Source: Treponema sp. (lineage in GTDB: Bacteria > Spirochaetota > Spirochaetia > Treponematales > Treponemataceae). From it: a stretch of 64,000 nucleotides of DNA. Below, one piece after another: positions 51,824 to 59,816 of this stretch; position 1 is the stretch's first letter, and every line of letters starts with the position of its first letter. The DNA is taken from assembly GCA_016293495.1 (NCBI GenBank), contig JAEDED010000003.1, positions 62,001 to 126,000 of the forward strand. Reading direction: 5' to 3'. Both the position numbers and the translations under genes were made by a program. The notes under the pieces are model-generated. The model was not told where the DNA came from. It made no database searches and was given only the letters and a program-made list of their open reading frames with translations.

Positions 51824-53623
51824 ATGTACGGAAATTATCTTGACGACGCTGCAAAAATCGTTGCAGAAAAACGCGAAGGAAACCTTAAGTTCGAACATGA
51901 TCGTCTTACTGCTGAACAGAAAGATGATTTGTTGTTGAAATTTCATCCAGACCGCATCAAGGAACAGTTCGCTGAACTTAAAATCGGTCCTAACAAAGGT
52001 CAGAAAGCACCAATCGAACTGGTAGAAATGTTGCAGGCAAAACCACGCTACACAGCTGATCAGATTGACCTTACACACGTTGATTACGAAACAGACGTTC
52101 TCGTAATTGGTGGTGGTGGAGCAGGAACATCTGCTGCAATCATGGCATCTGAAGCAGGAGCAAAAGTTCTTCTCGCTACAAAACTCCGTGTAGGTGACGC
52201 TAACACAATGATGGCTGAAGGTGGTATTCAGGCTGCTGACAAACCAAATGACTCACCAGCACAGCACTACCTCGACTGTTACGGCGGCGGACACTTTGAC
52301 GGTAAACCAGAATTGGTATACACATTGGTAAACAAAGCTCCATCTGTAATCAAATGGCTCAACGACCTCGGTGTTGAATTTGATAAAGAAGCTGACGGTA
52401 CAATGGTAACAACACACGGTGGTGGAACAAGCCGCAAACGTATGCACGCTTGTAAAGACTACTCTGGTGCAGAAATCATGAGAACTCTTCGCGATGAAAC
52501 ATTCAACCGCAAAGATGATATCACAGTAGTAGACTTTACTGCTGCTATTGAAATCATTAAGAACGACAAGGGTGAAGCTTGTGGTGCAGTTTTGATGAAC
52601 GTTGAAACTGGAGAACTCCGCATTGCTAAAGCTAAGGTTGTAATTATTGCAACTGGTGGTGCTGGACGTATGCATTACCAGGGATTCCCTACATCAAACC
52701 ACTACGGTGCTACAGCTGACGGTCTCGTTCTTGCTTACCGTGCAGGTGCTAAATTGTTGTACCAGGATTCATTGCAGTATCACCCAACTGGAGCTGCTTA
52801 TCCTACACAGATTCTCGGTAAACTCGTAACAGAAAAAGTTCGCTCACTCGGAGCTAAACTTATCAATAAAGACGGTGAAGTTTACATTCACCCACTCGAA
52901 ACTCGTGACGTTAACGCTTCTGGTATTATCCGTGAAGTTCGTGAAGGCCGCGGTGTTGAAAATGATGTACAGCCAGCAGTTTGGCTTGATACTCCAATGA
53001 TCGAAATGATTCACGGAGAAGGAACAATCCTTAAATCAATTCCTGCTATGTACAACATGTTCATCAAATACGGAATCGATATCAGAAAGGAACCTATCTT
53101 GGTATATCCTACACTCCATTACCAGAATGGTGGTGTTGAAATTGACAAAACTTGTCATACAAATGTTGCTAACTTGCTCGTAGCAGGTGAAGCATCTGGT
53201 GGTGTTCACGGAACAAACCGTTTGATGGGTAACTCACTTCTCGATGTAGTTGTATTCGGACGCGAAGCTGGTATTGAAGCTGGTAAGATGTTCAAGAAGA
53301 TCAAACAGACAGAAACAGCTAAGATGACTCTTAAACACGTAACAGAATTCGAAAAAGAAAGAGCTGCTGCAAAGATTAAGGGAGATGCAGTTTCTCCAAA
53401 AGTTCTTCCTACATACACACATGGAAACACAGAATTCGAAAAAGCAATTCCAGGTGCTTCTACATGTCCAGTAAAGAAGGCTGCTGCTCCTAAAGCTGCA
53501 CCAGCAAAAAAAGCAGCTGCAAAACCTGCTGCTAAAAAGGCTGCTGCAAAACCTGCAGCAAAGAAACCAGCTGCAAAAGCTCCTGCTAAAAAAGCACCAG
53601 CTAAAAAAACAGCAAAGAAATAA
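51824..53623 (+). CDS. frdA: Fumarate reductase flavoprotein subunit with histone-like tail
   Basis: A 599-residue FAD protein of the succinate dehydrogenase/fumarate reductase family. Rossmann GGGGAGTSAA is at 96-105; active-site equivalents H320 (QYHPTG), R361 (TRDV), H432 (TLHYQNGG) and R466 (GTNRLMGNSLLD) are all kept, so catalysis is expected. Two oddities: a 90-residue N-terminal extension before the FAD fold, and a 49-residue tail (551-599) of only Ala, Lys, Pro and one Thr. No membrane anchor genes follow, so the enzyme should be soluble and not quinone-linked. AGGAG precedes the ATG. Confidence 0.9.
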   Translation: MYGNYLDDAAKIVAEKREGNLKFEHDRLTAEQKDDLLLKFHPDRIKEQFAELKIGPNKGQKAPIELVEMLQAKPRYTADQIDLTHVDYETDVLVIGGGGAGTSAAIMASEAGAKVLLATKLRVGDANTMMAEGGIQAADKPNDSPAQHYLDCYGGGHFDGKPELVYTLVNKAPSVIKWLNDLGVEFDKEADGTMVTTHGGGTSRKRMHACKDYSGAEIMRTLRDETFNRKDDITVVDFTAAIEIIKNDKGEACGAVLMNVETGELRIAKAKVVIIATGGAGRMHYQGFPTSNHYGATADGLVLAYRAGAKLLYQDSLQYHPTGAAYPTQILGKLVTEKVRSLGAKLINKDGEVYIHPLETRDVNASGIIREVREGRGVENDVQPAVWLDTPMIEMIHGEGTILKSIPAMYNMFIKYGIDIRKEPILVYPTLHYQNGGVEIDKTCHTNVANLLVAGEASGGVHGTNRLMGNSLLDVVVFGREAGIEAGKMFKKIKQTETAKMTLKHVTEFEKERAAAKIKGDAVSPKVLPTYTHGNTEFEKAIPGASTCPVKKAAAPKAAPAKKAAAKPAAKKAAAKPAAKKPAAKAPAKKAPAKKTAKK

Positions 53624-53643
53624 TTCTTAACTGAATAACCAGA

Positions 53644-53676
53644 AAGGGCTGCTTGAATAAAGCAGTCCTTTTTTTC
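53644..53676 (+). terminator. Rho-independent terminator of the hdr-flx-frd operon
   Basis: AAGGGCTGCTT, loop GAAT, AAGCAGTCCTT (one G-U), then T-run. Confidence 0.88.
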
Positions 53677-53805
53677 AGTAAATAAAAAAAACAGGGGAGT
53701 GAAGTTTTCCCCAAAAAATTAATTTATTTATTAAAACATATAGTTTAATAAGTAAAAAAACTGTAAAATAATTTTATCTTATTTTAATAAAGAGGTTGTA
53801 AAAAA

Positions 53806-55077
53806 ATGACTGCTTACTTAGCTGGAGTGGTTTCTTCTCTCCTGTCATTTATTTTCATCGTATTTGCAATCGGTGCAATCGGTTATCTTGTTGGTGCTGT
53901 TAAGGTAAAAGGAATCGAACTTGGAACTGCAGGTGTTCTTCTTGTTGCTTTAATCTGGGGCGTAGTAGTTAATTTCGTTCCATCATTCAATTTTGCAGGC
54001 GTAAAAGAAATCGTTCTCTGGTCTGACAAAATTAAATCAAACTTTGGAATCGTATCAAACATCGGTACAGCTTTGTTCGTAACTGCTGTTGGTTTGATTG
54101 CCGGTCCTAAGTTCTTCCGTTCTTTCAATAAAAGTACAGTTGCTTATATCGTACTTGGATTTGTAATCATCCTTATCGGTGGTGCAACAGCAGCATTGTT
54201 TGCTGTGTTTGATCCTAACTGTTCTTCATCTATGGCTGTTGGACTTTTGACTGGTGGTTTAACTTCTACTCCTGGATTCTCTGCCGGTAAAGAAGTTGCC
54301 GTAGCACTTGATGAGGCTTCTAAAGCTGCTGCTGCTATTGATCCTTCTGTTGTTATATCTACACTTGAAGCAGACGTAACAGCAGGGTATGGTATTGCTT
54401 ACACATTCGGTGTACTTGGCGTAGTTCTTTTTGTACAGATTCTTCCTAAGATTCTTAAAGTAAATATGGCTGAAGAAGTTGCAAACTTCCAGGCTGCAAA
54501 CCAGATTCAGATTCCTGAACCAAAAGGCAAACTTACACAGATTGATCCATTCGGATTCTTCCCATTCTTCCTTGCAGTTGCATTGGGATGTTTAATTGGT
54601 GCAATTAAGATTCCTACTGGAAACGGTTCTTACTTCTCACTTGGTAACTCTGGTGGATGTTTGATTGGTGGTCTTATTGTAGGACACATTGCTCATATGG
54701 GTAGAATCGATCTTCGCCTTACAAAACAGACATTGAATTTTATGCGTGAACTTGGTCTTGTACTCTTCCTTATAGGAGCAGGTGTTCCAGGTGGCGTTAA
54801 CTTTATTTCTAAGTTCCGCTGGACATACTTCATCTATGGTGCTGTTATGACAACAGTTCCAATGATTGTAGGTTATCTCCTTGCACGCTATGTATTCAAG
54901 CTCAGCATTTTGAACAACCTTGGTTCTATCACTGGCGGTATGACTTCTACTCCAGCTCTCGGAACTTTGATTGCAACAGCCGGAACTGATGAAGTTTCTG
55001 CCGCTTATGCTGCAACTTATCCATTTGCACTTGTATCAATCGTACTTGTTTCAAAAATCATTATTATGGTTTTGTAA
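53806..55077 (+). CDS. Aspartate-alanine exchanger family (AAE/YidE) transporter, possible succinate exporter
   Basis: A 423-residue membrane protein with about ten helices in two homologous halves, each with the exchanger-family pattern (GLIAGPKFFRSF, TGGLTSTPGFSAG; then GGCLIGGLIVGHIA, GSITGGMTSTPALGTL). The regulatory RCK/TrkA-C domains found between halves in E. coli YidE/YbjL are absent. The family includes the AspT antiporter and the succinate exporter SucE of Corynebacterium. Position directly after fumarate reductase favours dicarboxylate export. GAGGT lies about 9 bases before the ATG. Confidence 0.82.
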   Translation: MTAYLAGVVSSLLSFIFIVFAIGAIGYLVGAVKVKGIELGTAGVLLVALIWGVVVNFVPSFNFAGVKEIVLWSDKIKSNFGIVSNIGTALFVTAVGLIAGPKFFRSFNKSTVAYIVLGFVIILIGGATAALFAVFDPNCSSSMAVGLLTGGLTSTPGFSAGKEVAVALDEASKAAAAIDPSVVISTLEADVTAGYGIAYTFGVLGVVLFVQILPKILKVNMAEEVANFQAANQIQIPEPKGKLTQIDPFGFFPFFLAVALGCLIGAIKIPTGNGSYFSLGNSGGCLIGGLIVGHIAHMGRIDLRLTKQTLNFMRELGLVLFLIGAGVPGGVNFISKFRWTYFIYGAVMTTVPMIVGYLLARYVFKLSILNNLGSITGGMTSTPALGTLIATAGTDEVSAAYAATYPFALVSIVLVSKIIIMVL

Positions 55078-55136
55078 CTAAAACCATAGATTTGTAATTA
55101 AAACAATAGTTTTATAATTTGTAATATTGATTTATT

Positions 55137-55176
55137 AAGACCTGTTATTTAGTATGATAACAGGTCTTTTTTTTAT
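55137..55176 (+). terminator. Rho-independent terminator of the exchanger gene
   Basis: AAGACCTGTTAT (55137-55148), 8-base loop, ATAACAGGTCTT (55157-55168), then a T-run. Perfect 12-pair stem. Confidence 0.93.
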
Positions 55177-55242
55177 TTATAAAGTAAAAAAGAAGAGTGA
55201 TAGAAAAAAAAATTTTTGATTTTGAAATGAGGTGATTGCTTT

Positions 55243-56388
55243 ATGACATTCCTTTTGATATTGATTTATTTTTCTTTTATCAGTCTCGGGCTTCCGGACA
55301 GCCTGTTAGGAGCAGTCTGGCCTGTAATGCATCATGACTTCGGAGTGCCTGTTGCATTCGGCGGATATGTCGGTATGACCACTTCATTCCTGACTGTAAT
55401 CTCTTCTTTAATGGCTCAGAAATTTCATAAATGGTTTGGAACTGGAAAGACAATTGCAATTTCAACAACTCTGACAGCGCTGGCAATTATCGGTTATTCG
55501 ATAGTTCCTTCTTTCTGGATGCTTTTTCCGCTTGCAATTGTTCTCGGACTTGGCGGCGGTGCGATTGATTCAGCATTAAACAATTATGTTGCCCTTCATT
55601 ATAAAGCAAGCCACATGTCATTTCTTCACTGCTGCTGGGGCGTCGGCTGTACTCTCGGACCGCTGATTCTTTCGTATACAATGACTGATTCAACCTGGAG
55701 AACCGGCTACAGAATCATTGCTGTAATTCAGATTGTGCTTGCGATGATTCAATATGCTTCAATCCCGATGTGGAAGGGAAGAGATGAAGGCGGAGCAGGT
55801 GAAGAAGAAAATGAAACTTTCAAGCCGACAGTTAAGGCAAAGACAAAAGTACTGGCATTGCTTTCTTTCTTCTTTTATTGCGCATTTGAAACAAGCTGTA
55901 TTCTCTGGTTTGCAACTTTCTTCGTAAATGTTCTTGGAACTTCTGAACAGATTGGTGCAGCTGCAAGTTCCGCTTTCTTTATAGGAATTACAGCCGGCCG
56001 TCTGGTTTCTGGTTTTGTATCAGAAAAAATCGGTGTAAAGAATATGGTTTATATCAGTGCAGTCATTGCGGCTGTCTGTTCTGCAGTTGTTTTTCTTTCT
56101 GGGAATGTATATTTATCATTTGCAGCTGCGGTTCTTGTCGGTTTCGGATGCGGTCCAATTTATCCGTCAATGATTCACAGAACTCCAAGACGTTACGGTT
56201 CTAAACTTTCACCTAAAATCATCGGACAGCAGATGGCATGCGCCTATGTAGGTTCGACCTTGTTCCCGCCGCTTCTTGGTAATATCGCAGTTTTTACAGG
56301 TTTTAAAATTGTTCCATTGGTTGGAATTGTATTTATGGGACTGGTTTTTGTCTGTACTCTTATTATAGAAAGGTCAAAAGTCAACTAA
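55243..56388 (+). CDS. Major facilitator superfamily transporter
   Basis: A 381-residue membrane protein with about 12 helices. SLGLPDSLLGAVWPVM, a motif-A-like region and LGLGGGAIDSALNNYVALHY with FLHCCWGVGCTLGP resemble the FucP-like sugar:proton branch of MFS. A charged central loop (RDEGGAGEEENETFKP) separates the two six-helix halves. Substrate unknown, a sugar being plausible. GAGGTGATT precedes the ATG. Transcribed alone. Confidence 0.88.
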   Translation: MTFLLILIYFSFISLGLPDSLLGAVWPVMHHDFGVPVAFGGYVGMTTSFLTVISSLMAQKFHKWFGTGKTIAISTTLTALAIIGYSIVPSFWMLFPLAIVLGLGGGAIDSALNNYVALHYKASHMSFLHCCWGVGCTLGPLILSYTMTDSTWRTGYRIIAVIQIVLAMIQYASIPMWKGRDEGGAGEEENETFKPTVKAKTKVLALLSFFFYCAFETSCILWFATFFVNVLGTSEQIGAAASSAFFIGITAGRLVSGFVSEKIGVKNMVYISAVIAAVCSAVVFLSGNVYLSFAAAVLVGFGCGPIYPSMIHRTPRRYGSKLSPKIIGQQMACAYVGSTLFPPLLGNIAVFTGFKIVPLVGIVFMGLVFVCTLIIERSKVN

Positions 56389-56425
56389 GTATTTATTTTA
56401 ATAAACGAAACATTTATTTTAATCA

Positions 56426-56466
56426 GCCAGGTTTATTTTTAAACAGCCTGGCATTTGTTTTTATTT
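56426..56466 (+). terminator. Probable terminator of the MFS gene
   Basis: GCCAGG(TTTA)/(TAAA)CAG-CCTGGC stem with a three-base bulge, followed by an interrupted T-rich run. Confidence 0.55.
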
Positions 56467-56473
56467 TTAATAT

Positions 56474-56482
56474 TGTTATAAT
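56474..56482 (+). promoter_or_regulatory. Extended -10 promoter of the PAP2 gene, leaderless arrangement
   Basis: TGTTATAAT with TATAAT at 56477-56482, 6 bases before the ATG at 56489; no ribosome site. Confidence 0.55.
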
Positions 56483-56488
56483 ACTTAT

Positions 56489-57433
56489 ATGGACTATTTA
56501 TATTTTTTACAGAATCTTCGTGAAGGTGCATTGAGTTTTCTTAATCCAATTCTCCTTTGTATTTCAGAAGCCGGACTTGTAATCGCTGTGTTTGCTGGTT
56601 TTATTATTTACTGGGCATTCGACAAACAAAGCGGAAAAAAAATTATCTGTGGCTTTGCTTTATCAACAGCGTTTTCAAATTTCATTAAGGATATCTTCTG
56701 CATTTCGCGCCCATGGATCAGTGATGCAAGACTTCATGTAGATCCGATCGCAAGTAAAACAGCAACCGGTTATTCATTCCCAAGCGGACACTCTACAACT
56801 GCGGCAAGCGTTTTTGGCGGTATTGCATTCTGGAAAAGAGCGAGAAAACTTATCGCGGTACTTTTCTGGCTGCTTGTTATCGTCATTCTTTTTGCAAGAA
56901 ACTGGCTTGGCTGTCATACGTTGCTTGATGTTTCTGCAGGCTTTGCAATCGGAACCTGTTTTATGCTTCTTTCATTTTTTCTTCTTGATAAGATTGAAGC
57001 TTCTTTTAAGGCCGAACTTATTTTCTTTGGTGCAGGCATTTTATTCTGTGCCGGAGTAATTTATTTCCTTTTAACAAAATCGTATCCTGTCATCCTTGAT
57101 GCTGAAGGTAAACTTCTTGTTGATGTTGTTTCAATGAAAGCTGAAGGCGTAAAGAATATTGCAAATTTTGCAGGATTTTTAATCGGCTGGTTTTTAGAAC
57201 GCCGTTTTGTTAACTTTGAAATTCCCGAAACTAAAGGCAAAAAAGTTCTTGCTACAGTTCTCGGCTTTTTGACAGCAGCGCTTCTGTATAAGGTGATTTG
57301 TCCTCTTTCATTAAAATCGGTTGATGTAATTGTCAGAGGCTTTATTACTCATTTTGTACTTTTCTTCTGGGGAATTTTCGGTTTTCCGGCAGTTTTGCGA
57401 TTATTCAAAAAAAGTAGCAAAAAAATTATCTGA
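56489..57433 (+). CDS. PAP2-family membrane phosphatase
   Basis: A 314-residue polytopic membrane protein with the three-part PAP2 phosphatase signature: KDIFCISRP, then SFPSGHSTTAASVFGG, then ARNWLGCHTLLDVSAG (Arg, His and Asp of the acid phosphatase site). Such enzymes dephosphorylate phosphatidic acid, undecaprenyl diphosphate or related lipids. A long C-terminal part with four further helices goes beyond the minimal family (about 200 residues). Substrate not predictable. Confidence 0.88.
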   Translation: MDYLYFLQNLREGALSFLNPILLCISEAGLVIAVFAGFIIYWAFDKQSGKKIICGFALSTAFSNFIKDIFCISRPWISDARLHVDPIASKTATGYSFPSGHSTTAASVFGGIAFWKRARKLIAVLFWLLVIVILFARNWLGCHTLLDVSAGFAIGTCFMLLSFFLLDKIEASFKAELIFFGAGILFCAGVIYFLLTKSYPVILDAEGKLLVDVVSMKAEGVKNIANFAGFLIGWFLERRFVNFEIPETKGKKVLATVLGFLTAALLYKVICPLSLKSVDVIVRGFITHFVLFFWGIFGFPAVLRLFKKSSKKII

Positions 57434-57528
57434 TAGTGGTACTATCACTTGATAAATTCTGTGAAAAGTGTAAGAATTCATTAAATTAAAAATATCTATT
57501 TATAACTTCATTTATCAGGAGGAGAAGT

Positions 57529-58512
57529 ATGAAAGTATTAGTTATTGGTGGTGCAGGTTATATCGGAAGCCATGTTGTAAAGGAATTGATGGCTCAGGGA
57601 CACAACGTAACTGTATTTGATAATCTATCAAGCGGACTTAAACAGAACTTATTCAAGGAAAATGATTTTATCGAAGGTGATATTCTTAACAAGGAACAGC
57701 TCGATGCTGCTTTTGCAAAAGGCTTCGATGCCTACATTCATCTTGCAGCATTCAAGGCTGCTGGGGAATCAATGATCAAACCTGAAAAATATTCAGTAAA
57801 CAATATTACAGGTACTTTGAATATCTTGAACTCTGCAGTTGAACATGACTGTAAACTTATGGTTTTCTCTTCAAGTGCTGCAGTATTTGGCGAACCACAG
57901 TATCTTCCTATCGATGAAAATCATCCTAAAAATCCAGAAAACTATTACGGCTATACAAAACTTTCAATTGAACAGTTTATGAAATGGTACGACCAGCTTA
58001 AAGGCCTTAAGTTTGCCGCACTCCGTTATTTTAACGCTGCAGGTTATGATCCAGAAGGCGTTCTTTACGGACTCGAACAGAATCCGGCAAATCTTCTTCC
58101 TATCATTATGGAAGTTGCATGCGGAATGCGCGAAAAAATGAAAATTTTCGGAAACGATTATGATACACGCGACGGAACTTGTATCCGTGATTATGTTCAC
58201 GTAACTGACCTTGCAAGAGCACACGTTAAGGCTTTGGATTACATTGCAAAGAATAGCGAAAGCCTTACAGTTAACCTCGGAAGCGAAACAGGTACTTCTG
58301 TAACAGAAATGGTTGAAGCTGCAAGAAGAATTACAGGACAGCCAATTCCTGCAGATTATGTAGAACGCCGTCCTGGCGACCCTGCATGCCTTGTTGCTTC
58401 TGCAAAGCTTGCTGCTGAAAAACTTAACTGGAAAGCAGAATATTCTGATGTCGACACATTAATCAATTCAACTTATAAAGCTTATAAGAAATTCAACAGC
58501 GAAAAAAAATAA
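57529..58512 (+). CDS. galE: UDP-glucose 4-epimerase
   Basis: A 327-residue extended short-chain dehydrogenase. NAD-binding GGAGYIGSH is at 7-15, then FDNLSSG, HLAAFKAAGESM, a serine-rich VFSSSAAVFG, catalytic YYGYTKLS (Tyr-x3-Lys) and RDYVHVTDLA. It interconverts UDP-glucose and UDP-galactose for galactose use and cell-surface sugars. Length is normal. AGGAGGAG is a strong ribosome site. A short tandem repeat separates it from the peptidase gene. Confidence 0.95.
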   Translation: MKVLVIGGAGYIGSHVVKELMAQGHNVTVFDNLSSGLKQNLFKENDFIEGDILNKEQLDAAFAKGFDAYIHLAAFKAAGESMIKPEKYSVNNITGTLNILNSAVEHDCKLMVFSSSAAVFGEPQYLPIDENHPKNPENYYGYTKLSIEQFMKWYDQLKGLKFAALRYFNAAGYDPEGVLYGLEQNPANLLPIIMEVACGMREKMKIFGNDYDTRDGTCIRDYVHVTDLARAHVKALDYIAKNSESLTVNLGSETGTSVTEMVEAARRITGQPIPADYVERRPGDPACLVASAKLAAEKLNWKAEYSDVDTLINSTYKAYKKFNSEKK

Positions 58513-58520
58513 ATCGTAGT

Positions 58521-58571
58521 AAACAAACAAATCGGCAAAACAAGAAAATCGACAAAACAAACAAATCGGGA
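58521..58571 (+). repeat. Three tandem copies of a 17-base repeat
   Basis: AAACAAACAAATCGGCA, AAACAAGAAAATCGACA and AAACAAACAAATCGGGA follow one another without gaps between galE and the peptidase gene. Confidence 0.85.
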
Positions 58572-58581
58572 AATTTATTAA

Positions 58582-59811
58582 ATGACTGCAACTATCGAAA
58601 AACTCAGAACTTTTATCAAAGATAATAAAGCGGAATATATCGAATTAGAAAAACTTCTTACATCGCATAAGGCTCTTGCACCGGAAAATGGTGGTGTAGG
58701 AGAACTTGATAAATGTGAAGCTTTGCAGGAATTTTTAATTTCCCACGGTATTACAAAACTTGAACGTTACGATGCTCCGGACAGCCGTGCCAAAAACGGA
58801 ATCCGTCCTAATCTTGTTGCAACAATTGAAGGCAACAAAGATGATTACGCAATCTGGATTATGGCTCACCTTGATGTAGTTCCGACAGGCGATCTTTCGC
58901 TCTGGGAGACTGATCCATGGACAGTTGTTGAAAAAGACGGAAAGCTTTACGGTCGCGGTGTTGAAGATAATCAGCAGGGACTTGTAAGTGCGTTTGCTGC
59001 GGCCTGGGCATATGTTGCTAACGGCCAGAAGCCTGAACATACTGTAAAACTTCTTTTTGCCGCTGATGAAGAAGTCGGAAGTAAATATGGTATTATCTGG
59101 CTTTTGAAAAATACTGATATTTTCAGAAAAAATGATCTTGTAATTATTCCTGATGGCGGAGATTCAAAGGGCGAGACAATCGAAGTTGCAGAAAAGAATA
59201 TCATCTGGTTTGAATTTACAACTATTGGTAAACAGTGTCATGGTTCACGCCCTGATGAAGGAAAAAATGCCTGCCTTGCAGCAAATCATCTTGCCGTTAG
59301 ATTGAATTCTGAATTAAAGAAAAACTTCAATAAAACTGATGAAATGTTTACGCCTGATTATTCAACTTTCGAACCTACAATGCGTTCTGCAAATGTTGAA
59401 GGCGTAAATATTATTCCAGGCAGCGATGTCATGTGTATGGACTGCCGTATTCTTCCATGCTACACCTGTGATGAAGTAATCGCAAAGGTCGAAGAAATCT
59501 GTAAAGGTGTAGAAGAAGAATTTGGAGTTAAGATTACTTACAGAACTTTGCAGAAAGCTCAGTCTGTTGCGACTCCAAAGGATTCACTTGTCGTAAAACT
59601 TTACAGTCAGGCTTTGAAAGAAACTCATAACATTGACTCAAAAATTATCGGTATTGGTGGCGGAACTGTTGCTGCTGAACTTCGTAATCTTGGCTATAAC
59701 TGTGTTGTCTGCGGAACACTTGATGAATGTGCTCATATGCCGAATGAATATTGTATTATTGATAATATTATTAAAGACGCAGAAACTCTTGCAGTTTTAA
59801 TGAGTAAATAA
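58582..59811 (+). CDS. M20 family metallopeptidase
   Basis: A 409-residue dinuclear zinc hydrolase. Metal ligands and catalytic residues: H96 and D98 in MAHLDVVP, D129 in GRGVEDNQQG, and E163/E164 in FAADEEVGS; a late ECAHMPNEY supplies the final histidine. The fold is dipeptidase/ArgE/DapE-like; the central region (about 215-320) is the dimerisation domain. It could process imported peptides, fitting the peptide importers in the window. The ribosome site is weak (GGGA), directly after the tandem repeat. Confidence 0.9.
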   Translation: MTATIEKLRTFIKDNKAEYIELEKLLTSHKALAPENGGVGELDKCEALQEFLISHGITKLERYDAPDSRAKNGIRPNLVATIEGNKDDYAIWIMAHLDVVPTGDLSLWETDPWTVVEKDGKLYGRGVEDNQQGLVSAFAAAWAYVANGQKPEHTVKLLFAADEEVGSKYGIIWLLKNTDIFRKNDLVIIPDGGDSKGETIEVAEKNIIWFEFTTIGKQCHGSRPDEGKNACLAANHLAVRLNSELKKNFNKTDEMFTPDYSTFEPTMRSANVEGVNIIPGSDVMCMDCRILPCYTCDEVIAKVEEICKGVEEEFGVKITYRTLQKAQSVATPKDSLVVKLYSQALKETHNIDSKIIGIGGGTVAAELRNLGYNCVVCGTLDECAHMPNEYCIIDNIIKDAETLAVLMSK

Positions 59812-59816
59812 AAAAA

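Noticed and set aside
53474..53623. FrdA tail as a frame error or low-complexity artefact
   Set aside because: The frame is unchanged, codons alternate among synonyms for Ala, Lys and Pro, and the stop is followed by a normal terminator.
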